Shown here: positions 31,401-39,744 of the stretch, one piece after another
Layout: every line of letters begins with the position of its first letter
How positions within the stretch are numbered: the first letter of the stretch is position 1
Assembly (NCBI GenBank): GCA_934045075.1
Contig: OW203747.1
Coordinates: 6,158,357 to 6,222,356 of the forward strand
Length of the DNA: 64,000 nt
Reading direction: 5' to 3'
Origin: Yponomeuta sedellus
Lineage: Eukaryota; Arthropoda; Insecta; Lepidoptera; Yponomeutidae
Notes under the pieces: generated by a model
What the model was told of the DNA's origin: nothing
What the model saw: only the letters and a program-made list of their open reading frames with translations
The model's database searches: none
Position numbers and translations under genes: made by a program

Positions 31401-33422
31401 CCTGAACACAAAATCTATAAACCTACAGGCAATATGCTTTCTCTGAAGAACGTCCTAAGCCGATTTAAAAGCAAAACACCTAATAAAGGAGCTGAAGATT
31501 CAGAAATCAGCGTAAATGACCCAAGTAGTCCTGACAGTACAAAATCCGATCCCAAAAGCCCAACTAGTGAGAAAAAATCAGCCCTAAATCCAAGGAGCTA
31601 CTCCAAAAACTTGTTGCAAAGATTCAGAAGCATTATAGGTGACGAACACCCAGACGACAATCAAAATAGGTCCGTGTCTCCACAGAGGCAAAGTAAAAAA
31701 AATATTGAAGAGCTGCAAAACAGCACGAAGAACGATATCAAAGTTGTCATTACAGCGACAGACGCTAGTCCGACAATCTCCTCGTTAGTATACTCGACAA
31801 ACGACGCTCTGAGCAAAAGTACTTATGAAAACACGACCTTGACAGAAAGCCAAAACGAGAAGAATAACCTTGATGTCCTATCATATAGTTGCAACGACAT
31901 AGCTCAAAAATCGGAAACAAATAGGCCTGCGTATGAAAAGAGCGTCAGCTTAGTAACCAACATATCAAACTCTGTTAGTAGCACGGCGACACAAAGCAAA
32001 TCGAACAATAGCTCATATCAGAGTTTGAACAAGTTACCTATTTATATGCAAGGGAGCAAGCATTTAGGCGCTAGAATAGCTCAATCAGATTACGTTGACC
32101 CGACCACTTTGATGAGTGAAAAGGCTGCGTTGAAGAACGTTAATGTTTTGATTAATAAAAGCGCTGTCAGACCTGACAGTTTGTTTTCAAATTCTTCATT
32201 TGTGACGTCATCTAGCGAGGGCACTTATCAAGAAGGCCAGAATAAGTTGCAAAAAGAACATATAGAAGAAGTTAACGAGCCAAACCTGGGAGATTCACCT
32301 GTACCAGGGAATTCGGATGAGAGTTACTATGAAAAAACCTTCGAAAAGATCGAACATGTCCTTGGCGATGATGTCTTTAGAGATTCTGCTGTCTATTCTG
32401 ATCAAGATGATTTAGAGGACGGTAAAACAGAATCCAGTGATAAGACTAAGCACATCAGTAGAACTACAAGTAGAGTTGAAAGTATCAAACGAGAATCTTC
32501 GTTCAGAACACAAAAGACATCGACAGTGTCAAGTGTAACAGAGAACAAGACATCACAAGTACGAGTTTTGGTAACAACAAGTAAATTCCAACACCTGGAA
32601 AAAGTTAACGTGGCTAAAGAAAAGACTGTTGAAACTAACGAAAAGGTGAAACCAAAAGTAGCTCCACCGGTTCCTGCTAAACCGAAAATCACTAGTATAC
32701 CTACAACGTCAAACTTCCATACGAGGAACGTCATAGCAAACAGAAGTAGCCTGATGAAAGCTGAAGAAAAAACTTCATTCAGTGAATCAGTCAATATGAA
32801 GACGATAAAACGTAACACTAACTTGAGGCAAAGCTACCCAAAATCTGAGTCGATTTCTATTGATGATAGAAGTAATACTCAAATCACAAAAGAAATCAAT
32901 ACGAAAGAAGAAAAACAAAGTTCAACGAACGTTCGAATTGTCCAGAAAGTTGAAACCACAGACCAAACTGACTGTAAAACAATTGAAACAAACAATACTG
33001 ATAGTAAACCTAAAACATCGAATATTCAACTGAAAAGACTCAGCTTCGAACGAGCCAGTCTCGACTCCGCAACTAGGAAAACGAAACCGCAAATCGAATC
33101 AAAGCGATTATCCGTCGAACCTCAGAAGGTCACTTCTAAGACAGTCCACGAGAGACGTATGGAGATCGAATCAATGACGAAAACTGTACAGCGACCGAGC
33201 CAGGGAATCAAAAAGCCTTCGCAGATAGCTAAGCCAAAGTCTTTGACGACCAAAGTGTCACCTTTCGAAAGGAGTCTCAGTGAAATGGGCGCTCGGGAGT
33301 TGAAAGTATCAAAAAGTGTCGACAATTCTCACATTCCGAGCAATGACATGGCAGATCAAAGTAAAGAAATTGAATTAGAGAAGGGGAGTTGGGTAAAGAC
33401 TGTCGTTAATAAATTCCAATGA
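22134..33422 (+). CDS. PLEKHG-type Rho guanine-nucleotide exchange factor (3' seven exons)
   Basis: Seven GT-AG exons (22134-22401, 23329-23445, 23548-23627, 24107-24212, 25920-26063, 27478-27559, 28702-33422) join in phase throughout and encode about 1840 residues. The first two give the C-terminal half of a DH domain, with the conserved helix [17 protein letters not shown] that contacts Rho-family GTPases. The next four give a PH domain, from [10 protein letters not shown] to [11 protein letters not shown]. The final exon is a long, mostly disordered tail. DH-PH followed by a long tail with [20 protein letters not shown] and a C-terminal [10 protein letters not shown] fits the PLEKHG family, known to activate Rho GTPases and remodel actin at membranes. 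The exact paralogue (PLEKHG1/2/3-like) is inferred. The 5' exons are missing, so no start is given. Confidence 0.75.
22433..22875 (+). pseudogene. Three tandem decayed copies of the DH exon in the intron
   Basis: Copy 1 (22433-22551) keeps the frame ([17 protein letters not shown] then KYHLLLQ) with an internal deletion and retains the donor CAG-GTGAGC at 22552. Copy 2 (22612-22729) has [11 protein letters not shown] and ends in a stop (TTG TAG) just before GTGAGC. Copy 3 (22775-22875) keeps CTTCCTACTGCATCGGATAT and GAGAGAGGCAGTTGG without a donor. The linking sequence TAAAGAGATGTTTGGGGTAA is repeated too. No copy has its own acceptor that I can see, so they are probably silent. Confidence 0.8.
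22905..23062 (+). mobile_element. Third-family SINE body (reverse of the other copies)
   Basis: TTTCTAAGTTATGTACATTT, GGTAACCCTAGTGTCC and TCAACGCTTGCTACATACAA are the reverse complement of the body at 3411-3650. The tRNA-like head is not present. Confidence 0.55.
23085..23235 (+). mobile_element. RTE-like LINE 3' end with (TCTA)n tail
   Basis: GCTATGTCCAGCAGTGGACT and ATAGCCTGAAGAAGAAGATG is the common 3' terminus of a LINE seen in reverse at 46803-47010 and 60308-60578. A short TCTATCTA tract closes it at 23213-23232. Confidence 0.55.
23329..23445 (+). CDS. RhoGEF exon: end of DH domain
   Basis: The acceptor is CATTTCCAG and the donor GTGAGG, 39 codons, phase 0 to 0. It reads [20 protein letters not shown] then [19 protein letters not shown], the final DH helix leading into the DH-PH linker. 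Confidence 0.85.
23548..23627 (+). CDS. RhoGEF exon: start of PH domain
   Basis: The acceptor is TGTTTCCAG and the donor GTGAGA. It reads [20 protein letters not shown] then CAEGTF, ending two bases into a codon completed by the next exon. LLxGWxGPDLxxYGELxxEGTF is the typical PH entry of PLEKHG proteins. Confidence 0.85.
23668..23850 (+). mobile_element. tRNA-like SINE, second family
   Basis: GACGACCTCTGTGGCGCAGC, a B-box GGTTCGATTCC and GGCTGGGGACAAAAAAG precede the body TTGGATGTTTACATGTTTGT and CCCACGACACAGGG. It lies in the intron between two PH exons. Confidence 0.75.
24107..24212 (+). CDS. RhoGEF exon: PH domain beta strands
   Basis: The acceptor is TGGTTACAG and the donor GTACGT. It completes an R codon, then reads [20 protein letters not shown] and [15 protein letters not shown]. 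[14 protein letters not shown] is the signature PH beta2-beta4 stretch. Phase out is 0. Confidence 0.85.
24245..24500. repeat. Purine-rich low-complexity tract
   Basis: The + strand is dominated by GAGA and GATA runs (GAGAGAGTGAGAGAGAGAGA and variants). The minus-strand open frames here are serine/leucine translations of this bias and are not genes. Confidence 0.75.
24988..25837 (-). mobile_element. Internally deleted Jockey-type non-LTR element
   Basis: A poly(T) run (24988-25008) marks the poly(A) end of a minus-strand element. A short shared sequence GCGGTACTTT flanks it (24979-24988, 25838-25847). The minus strand begins in a gag-type zinc-knuckle end ([12 protein letters not shown]), runs through a proline-rich linker to [20 protein letters not shown] and stops after [11 protein letters not shown]. 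About 400 bp of non-coding sequence then lead to the tail. No endonuclease or reverse transcriptase is present, so gag is joined directly to the 3' region. It is much more GC-rich than the surrounding intron. Confidence 0.65.
25920..26063 (+). CDS. RhoGEF exon: PH domain C-terminus
   Basis: The acceptor is CCTTCCACAG and the donor GTAAGA, 48 codons in phase 0. It reads [20 protein letters not shown] then [14 protein letters not shown], the last PH strands and the C-terminal alpha helix with its conserved tryptophan (EW). Confidence 0.85.
26064..27477. other. RhoGEF intron with small repeats
   Basis: A TAGATAGATCGATAG tract lies at 26400-26430 and LINE-tail debris at 26890-26940 (AATAAATATATGC followed by TATTCTATTC). 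A perfect hairpin is listed separately. No additional exon is needed, since the flanking phases match. Confidence 0.5.
26983..27035. repeat. Perfect 22-bp hairpin with 9-nt loop
   Basis: The arm 26983-27004 (starts GTGAATTAATCTTG) is exactly complementary to 27014-27035 around the loop ATTTGACAC. It lies in an intron of the RhoGEF gene. Confidence 0.75.
27478..27559 (+). CDS. RhoGEF exon: post-PH linker
   Basis: The acceptor is TTTTCTTCAG and the donor GTAATT. It reads [20 protein letters not shown] then LGQNKTD and ends one base into a codon that the long exon completes (G plus AC). IPxxARxxLMELGQ is conserved after the PH domain in this family. Confidence 0.85.
27574..27657 (+). mobile_element. 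84-bp deletion derivative of the foldback retroposon
   Basis: It has the family's 5' end (ATACTATTTTTATTTTTAAT, ACCCGTG) joined to its 3' end (CCCGGCATGGGTGAAATTTT to AGGTTTTTAA), without any tRNA-like core. A 12-bp target duplication AATTGTATGATT flanks it (27562-27573, 27658-27669). The left duplication begins two bases after the donor GT of the preceding exon. Confidence 0.8.
28045..28226 (+). mobile_element. Helitron-like short element, internally shortened
   Basis: AAAGGCGAAAGTTTGTGAGT, GGATTAACACATAGGATACG and CCGCGGGTAATGCCGC plus AACTAG parallel 17349-17729 without its LINE insertion. Confidence 0.5.
28235..28690. other. LINE-derived repeat debris before the long exon
   Basis: TATCCCGGTTTGATAGGCAG, CGAGGAAGACCTATGCCCAT and TGGGCGTCAAATGGCTGATT are dispersed LINE-type words. 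The open frame that runs through here into the long exon is intronic up to the acceptor TTTCCTTCCAG ending at 28701. Confidence 0.4.
28702..33422 (+). CDS. RhoGEF terminal exon: long disordered tail (about 1573 codons)
   Basis: The acceptor TTTCCTTCCAG ends at 28701; AC completes the split codon, giving [21 protein letters not shown] conserved charged block ([15 protein letters not shown]) follows. Next is a cysteine-rich part (about 28890-29140 with CDC, CDSC, CSDC, CSCKH, CAEC, CKC; then CLKC near 29305 and CRNC near 29585). Near 30420-30800 lie clustered tyrosine motifs (IYETL, YVYL, IYDVP, LYDNI, DYLPM), of the type bound by SH2 domains when phosphorylated. Two similar basic segments, NVLSRFKSK (about 31450) and NLLQRFRSI (about 31610), recur. 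A proline motif APPVPAKPK at 32661-32690 could bind SH3 domains. The end is [11 protein letters not shown] then TGA at 33420-33422. Confidence 0.85.
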
Positions 33423-35200
33423 GCTTATATACAACATTTTTAACTATATTTCATATTATTTTTCAATGTTTTAGCAATTTGTTATCATTAACACTTTTCT
33501 ACAAATAAATAAAAAACTGCTCATTAAAAACAAACAATTACAACAACAGGCGCCATTAGCGACTGTTCCTATCCAATAGAAGCAGATTGAAAACCACATG
33601 GCGGCTTTATGAGCTAATCACAACTTGGCTTTTAGAAGCAGTCGCTTCTAGCGCCATCTCTGAATGGCGTTCACTTTCTTTGGCAGCAATGCTTGGAACA
33701 CTACCTAGGAAAATGTTTTTTATTCACACACTTTTCTTGTGGCTATTCCTTATCGTTCTCTAAATAAGTGAGTATATGAAAGGCATTACATAATTTTATG
33801 TATCTGAAAGCGCAACTTCTAGCAAAAATTATGGAAAATAATCCGGTTTCATGTTCCAAACCTTTTTTTAGTGGATAAAGCGAAATTTTATTTAACTGTA
33901 TTTAATTGATTCGTGTTTTTTAGCAGTTGGCCTTCTGTAAATCAAAAGAAAATTCCTCAATAACTTATTTTTGGACCCAGCTTAACCTACATGAGTGATA
34001 TTTGCATTTAAAAAATCGTAACCGTCTAAAAACAGATAACACATTTTTATACTCCACTTTTAATGAATTCTCCATCGTAAGATTAGGTTCTTTTTAATTA
34101 AATAGGCTGTCTTGCCCCAATTTCTTAAATGTAGCTTAAGTAGCACTTAACTGAAATTATTAAAACAACTTGTATGGCTACTTAAATTACTTTTAAGAAA
34201 TAGTTCAAGTAGGCCTACTTAAATAGTTTTAAGAGTGATTAAAAATGTATCTCATTGTAAATATATTTTTTTAATTGTATTAGTCAGACTCAATGAGTTA
34301 TGATATCTTGTGCCATAGACAAGATTTTATTACGCCTTTTTTCAAAGGTATGTAGTTGTAGCGCTTTTATAAACACGCAATTAATAGTATATTTTGTCAT
34401 ACGCACTAACACAGCGCCAATAAAAAGTTGGCTTCAAATGTATATTTTCACAAGAGACTGTAAATTAAACAAAAGATGATTCTTAAAGCTTATTTCGCTA
34501 CTGTATTTATTCAAAAGTGCCATTACGCTGATTGAATGTATCTCGTCGATCATTATAATATTTTGTGCAATTTGAGTTTACTTAAAAGTATTTATTTTAT
34601 TAGATCTTTTGCTTAGGTAAGTTACTAACACCAAAAATTAGAATGATTGTTTTTTACGGTAAGTTATTAATTTGTTCAGTTACTAATGACAAAACGATTT
34701 AGAAACATTAGAAAATATTATAACTATTTTTGTTAATTTCGTTTCAAAAATAATACTGATAACACGTAACTCTTTTACAGTAATTCTACTTAATTTTTTG
34801 GAGACTGGTAGGTCCATAAGTATTAATATTTGACAAATTCTCAGGAAAGCAAAAGACATTATATGATTTAACAAATCGAATCACATTCTAACGTTAAATT
34901 AATATTTCACAAAACGAGCAATGAAGTTCAAACGTTTAGATTTTTTTTTTTAACGTTGTCCACTGAATGATCTGTCCAGTATTTTTAAGAGGCTCCTTTT
35001 ATATCTTTTTGGTGTGAAATTCTACAATACTTAATAATGTTAACGACGTAGTAATGTTTTAAGTATTACTAAATAATATTTTTACTTAATATTCATTATA
35101 CTTATTAAATTATATCGTGTCGATATAGTTAATGCCTTTAAATAACAATAAATGAGTTTTTTCTTACAAGTTATGTATTTATTTTCACTTGCCCAACTAA
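33423..35200 (+). other. Probable 3' UTR of the RhoGEF gene
   Basis: The region is AT-rich and free of recognisable transposons, unlike the rest of the window. Candidate poly(A) signals include AATAAATAAAAAAC near 33505-33518 and AATAAATG near 35145-35155. The true end cannot be fixed without transcripts. Confidence 0.4.
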
Positions 35201-36744
35201 GAAGATTTACTTTCTAAGAAGTAATTAATTACACTCTTTATATGCAGATTGAGTTAAAATAAATTTAGTCTTTCAAAACTGCATTTGAGGGATGTTTTAT
35301 TGGAATCGTGTTTTTATAAATAACACCATTAGTTCATAGGTATCAACTTTTGGTGTTCTATACAACGAAGCTTACCGTATAGGTAGCACAGATAGCTGTA
35401 CTTTCAAACTTTTTATACCCTACGCGATCCATGAAAAACCGCGATTCGCAATTTCAGTTCCTGTACCAGTTCAAGCAAAATAGGTCATAGACTCATAGCA
35501 GTAAACAGTGGACGCCTTACAGACAGACAGTAGGATAGAAGGCCTGCTTTATATCCAGCTAAGTATCAGTCCATAGTATGATATAGACGATCGTATCAGA
35601 ATGTCCATAGTATCATATTGTCTATAGTTTCATATTGTTCATAGAATCATGGTCCCACTACCTTTTTCCCCACTGGTGGGACCAGTGCACAAGTAATTGC
35701 AAATGTTTGTCGCAATGTTTTTTTTTTCGCCGCGTTCTCCTACTCGCACTCTGCTTTCCTGGTACTTTACAAAGAAACCTTGCATGATTTTGTTTGGCTT
35801 TCATGAGCTACTTTGTGACAGAAGGATTATGTAGGAATGGCAATAACCTTTCGGTAGTAGGATTATCGACTTGGTAAAAGAATTTGAAGAAAGCGAAATG
35901 AGACTTCATGTAAACATAAAAAGTATGTGAACTCTAGCAGGTTTGGTTTAAAAGGATGCATTTATCTTCAGTTTATGCAGACCTAGTACTTTTTCTCTCT
36001 AGATGTTCAAAAGTTTAGTTTCCACGTCTATTCCGATAACGCCAAGTGGAAAGGGTATTAATAGTGTAGGTAAAATGCACCGACAAGATCCATTATGTTA
36101 TTAGAAACGTTGTACTTGTACATTACGATATTTTGATACTTTGCTTATTTTGATGCTAACATTTCCGGTCATTTGTATATTCTGGACGTTATGATACTGT
36201 AGACATTTTAGATAATTGGTCATTTTGATACCAAGGAAACATATATTAATGTGTCATTTTGATAAAATGGACCAAGTGCCCCGAAAGGTCTGATAGTATT
36301 TCTTAACTATGGCTCTCTGGCTCGACAAATCCATCGATTTGTCGAGCCGCCACATAACGGGTCACAGTGGCACAGGAGATGGCACTACAAGAACAAGAAG
36401 ATTGAGTAAGTACATAAGCAGACGGTCCTTCCATTCCATCTATAGAGTAGGTACGTAACTCCTATTTTCCACTGTCGCCTCGACTACCCATTCCGTGACA
36501 AGCGGTGCTATCTCCAGATCGCATGCCGAAACCTATTTATGTACCTACTTGCCTTGGCTTCACCTGAATCTATCATGAGCTCGCCTTTGAAAAGTATGAA
36601 CACGGCTGCCGAGACGGGGTCGCATTTCACGACAGAATTAATCAGGTTAATGCGGTTTTAACCAGGTTAATTCGGTTTTAACCGGAACATAAAGCAGCAT
36701 TACAAAGGCGGCGGTGTACAGACAAAGGTCATTTTGTAATACGA
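35201..36744. other. Spacer with degenerate short-period repeats
   Basis: About 35540-35660 repeats ATAGTATCATAT-like words, and 36125-36290 repeats CATTTTGATA-like words. A 13-bp hairpin GGCTCGACAAATC with a four-base loop is at 36319-36348. No gene is seen. Confidence 0.45.
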
Positions 36745-36910
36745 GTCAGTCCACTGCTGGACTGATTCTGATTGGTCTTAAGGTACACCACTGGGCCCGA
36801 TCTTCGGCTCTCCTCTTCCAGTCACTGCCCACGGCTTTGTGAATGTCGTCGCGCCAGGGCGTCGTCACAGGGCGTCTCACTCTACGTTTGCCAATTCGCA
36901 GTCTCCACTG
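36745..36910 (-). pseudogene. RTE-type LINE C-terminus
   Basis: The minus strand reads WRLRIGKRRVRRPVTTPWRD then DIHKAVGSDWKRRAEDRAQW, the typical C-terminus of RTE-like endonuclease-reverse transcriptases (RRP..PWxDDIxKxxGxxWxRxAxDRxxW). The LINE 3' words CAGCAGTGGACT follow. It is a short truncated copy. Confidence 0.65.
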
Positions 36911-37209
36911 TAAAATAAGTCCAGAACCCCAACGGTTATTTTATTATATAAGCATACTTTATTCGTTACACATTGAGTAAAAGAACATAGCATTTATTTC
37001 ACTCAATGTGTTCATTGTAGACTTTTAGTCCGGATTTACTTACGGGTGTTGTTATATCGGAAAAGTCCGACCAGGTTTCGCTCCGATTCGCAGAGCTCAA
37101 TCATGGTGAGCAGAGACGGAGCTCGCGTCGTCTAAAAGACTACAATGTGTTGTGCTTACGAAAGTTTTAGTTCAAAAACAATGTGTTCATATTCATACAG
37201 GCATATACA

Positions 37210-37470
37210 TTGCTTCTGACCCCACACTAGGATTCGTCGTGCGAACCAGAAACAGTGACATCACAAACATGTAAACATCCAACTTATTATTTATTATTAC
37301 CAATTTTTGACCTAGCGTGGTGACCACTGTAAACTATTCATCTGCGTGTAACCATTATAAAGAACTTTTCACTTTTACTTTACTTTTTTTTTGAGCCCAG
37401 CCGAGGTTCGAACCATCTCAACTTCTCGCATGGTAGGCAGATGCGCTACCGCTGCGTCACAGAGGTCGTC
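37210..37470 (-). mobile_element. tRNA-like SINE, second family, with internal insert
   Basis: In reverse the head gives GACGACCTCTGTGACGCAGC and GGTAGCGCATCTGCCTACCA. The body GGATGTTTACATGTTTGTGA is separated from the head by about 100 bp (37288-37390) of unrelated AT-rich sequence. Confidence 0.6.
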
Positions 37471-37879
37471 AATGATTCATGAAATAAACGTACATATTCA
37501 ACGTGAGGAGTTGTTTCCCTCAATAATCAATAACTAGGAAACCAACTTTTCTAGCTTGTCTCGGGTCTTGGATGTTATCTATGTATTTATTGTATTAAAT
37601 CTATCGTCGAGTTAGCACCTATAACACAAGTCATTTAGTTGTACTTAGTATAGGGCTAACGAGATCTGTGTAATATGTCCATGAATATTTATTTATTTAT
37701 TTATAATACTCCGCATTTTCATTCAACTTACAACACTCAGTCACTCGTCAGTACAGTCAAATAACCGTAGAAAACACCAACAGACAGAAAAGCAATTTTT
37801 ACGTTTTACGGAAACTGACTTACCTACGGCCAATTTCTGAATTGAGAATTTCACGAAGTTAATACTTATGTAAAGAGGT

Positions 37880-38352
37880 TCGAAATTTCACTGATGCCGG
37901 TGAGTTGCCCATTAGCTCAGTTGAAAAGAGCGCTGGCACGGATAGCCAGAGGTCGCGGGTTCGAATCCCGGCATGGGTGGAATTTTTAGCCTCTAAATAG
38001 GTTTTTAAAATTGTCCTTAGCACGGGTTAGTGCATTAAAAATAAAAATAGTATAATCATGTGGGTACAGTGATATCGTTCCGATGTAAAACTTAACTGCA
38101 AAGTAGGTAGTCGGGGCTGTAAGTGATGCAATTTGCTTAAGCCAGAAGTCGCTGCTTGTACGTAATACAGAGAATAGTGTAAAGAGGTTCGAAATTTCAC
38201 TGATGCCGGTGAGTCGCCCATTGGCTCAATTGGTAGAGCGCTGGCACGGCTAGCCAGAGGTTGCGGGTTCGAATCCCGGCATGGGTGTAATTTTTAGCCT
38301 CTAAATAGGTTTTTAAAATTGGCCTTAGCACGAGTTAGTGCATTAAAAAGAA
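37880..38352 (+). mobile_element. tRNA-like retroposon, direct dimer
   Basis: Two tRNA-like cores in direct orientation (37905-37980 and 38213-38288) differ in subtype: TTAGCTCAGTTGAAAAGAGC with GAGGTCGCGG, then TTGGCTCAATTGGTAGAGCG with GAGGTTGCGG. The following tails AATTTTTAGCCTCTAAATAG start at 37981 and 38289, exactly 308 bp apart. The right end is the internal segment GTTAGTGCATTAAAAAGAAT rather than the usual tail. No target duplication was recognised. Confidence 0.75.
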
Positions 38353-38369
38353 TATAATTAGAAAATAAA

Positions 38370-38450
38370 GTCTTTGGCACGTGCCTAGCTTCGAACTCAC
38401 GACCTCCTGGCCCGGCCGGTTGTTCTACCGCTGTGCTACCACCGCTCCCA
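38370..38450 (-). mobile_element. Third-family SINE, tRNA-like head
   Basis: In reverse: GAGCGGTGGTAGCACAGCGG, GTAGAACAACCGGCCGGGCC and GTCGTGAGTTCGAAGC. Only the head and the first few body bases remain. Confidence 0.5.
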
Positions 38451-38649
38451 GCGTCATCCTAAATAATAGAAACGGCGCGTGAAGCGTCTCGAAATTCGTT
38501 CAAATACATACGACTTTGTATTTACTGGCTACCACGGATCACTCATTTTAATAGCAGTAAGTAAATCACCAATAAAACACCTTTACCCAGACAGAAGTTC
38601 CACAATCATAGAGCAAGGTGCGTTATTTATCTTTCTATAATATATAAAT

Positions 38650-38898
38650 TGTTCACGCGCCTGTTAGAAGTTATTAGCAACGATTGTGAATCTAGTGACT
38701 GTTGGTTTCACAGTTGAAGTAGGCGTTTTTCTAATGACGGTACATTGCCTTTATTTTTGTTTAAATATCACTCACTTTTCTCGATCTGACGAGACACAAG
38801 GCATCCTTGTATAACCGTATTTTTTTATCGTTATTACATCTAAATAGTAAACAAAAGCCTGAGTTTTATTGAAGAAACTCCGTTCTTGAGCTAAAACA
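38650..38898 (+). repeat. 5' LTR of the BEL/Pao element
   Basis: It starts TGTTCACGCG and ends GAGCTAAAACA. It matches 45009-45257 along its whole length by eye. Confidence 0.95.
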
Positions 38899-38905
38899 AG
38901 AAATT

Positions 38906-38918
38906 TGGCGCCCGAACA
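38906..38918 (+). other. Primer-binding site, tRNA-Lys type
   Basis: TGGCGCCCGAACA starts eight bases after the LTR and is complementary to the CCA end of tRNA-Lys(UUU)-type tRNAs over 13 nt. The match stops there (CGC follows instead of GGG). Confidence 0.7.
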
Positions 38919-39744
38919 CGCACGAAATACAAGAAAAATCTGCAAAAATCATCGTCGGCCACGTTGTACCTACGTGTTAGTCAAGAACATAGAAGCTAAA
39001 CAAAGAAGAGCCTGGATCTAGTGCAGCTGAAGAAAACCTGCAGCCCTATAACACCTGGACAACGACTACTCTAAAGTATCGGCCGGTGCGCAGCGCGGGA
39101 ACAACTTTGCCACTCAGATAAGTGCCCTTCCTTTGTTCTCAAAAACCCACCTAAATCCGTTTTATCCTTCCTCTAAACCGTTTTACTCGATAGCTACATA
39201 TCTAGAACCATATTTGAAGTAAAAAATATTGCCTGTGAGCTTCACTTGTGCATTTATTTTTCGCTCTGTCGGTTTTACAAGGTACCTACTACATCACAAA
39301 ATACATTACATTCTATTGTACATTTCAGTTCTAAATTGTAAAACTAATTTCCTAAACCTACCTAAACAATAAAATAAACAAAAAAAAAATATCAGTATAT
39401 ACGTAAAAAAGTGAATAATTAAAAAGTATAAAATTGAACAGTTACATATCCGTTCTGCCAGCATAACTTCTGCTTAGGTTTTCAATTTAAATTCTTATCC
39501 CGGTTTGCCGACCATTCCAGGCTTGGTGTCCCTGCCCTACCCTGCACGGTCAGCCTGTTGCACTCGAGTTTCGCAATTATTGGAGTTCAGTGACCCAGCT
39601 ACCGACTGCGGAGCCCACCGAAGCGAGGAGCGTCAGATAAGCATTTTTATTTCTTCTTGTTTAATTCTGCTGTTGCATTTTGTTGACTTCTATTTCAATT
39701 AACCGAAATTAAATTTCACAAAACGTTTAAGCATCTACTCAACT
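38919..39744 (+). other. BEL/Pao leader
   Basis: About 826 bp of untranslated leader lie between the primer-binding site and the gag start. No conserved frame is seen. Confidence 0.6.

Noticed and set aside
32402..32818. A 138-residue minus-strand frame
   Set aside because: It lies antisense within the long RhoGEF exon, whose own frame is far longer and joins upstream exons in phase.
36319..36348. A 13-bp perfect hairpin with four-base loop as a terminator or regulatory element
   Set aside because: There is no gene next to it, and short inverted repeats of this size are common debris in this genome.
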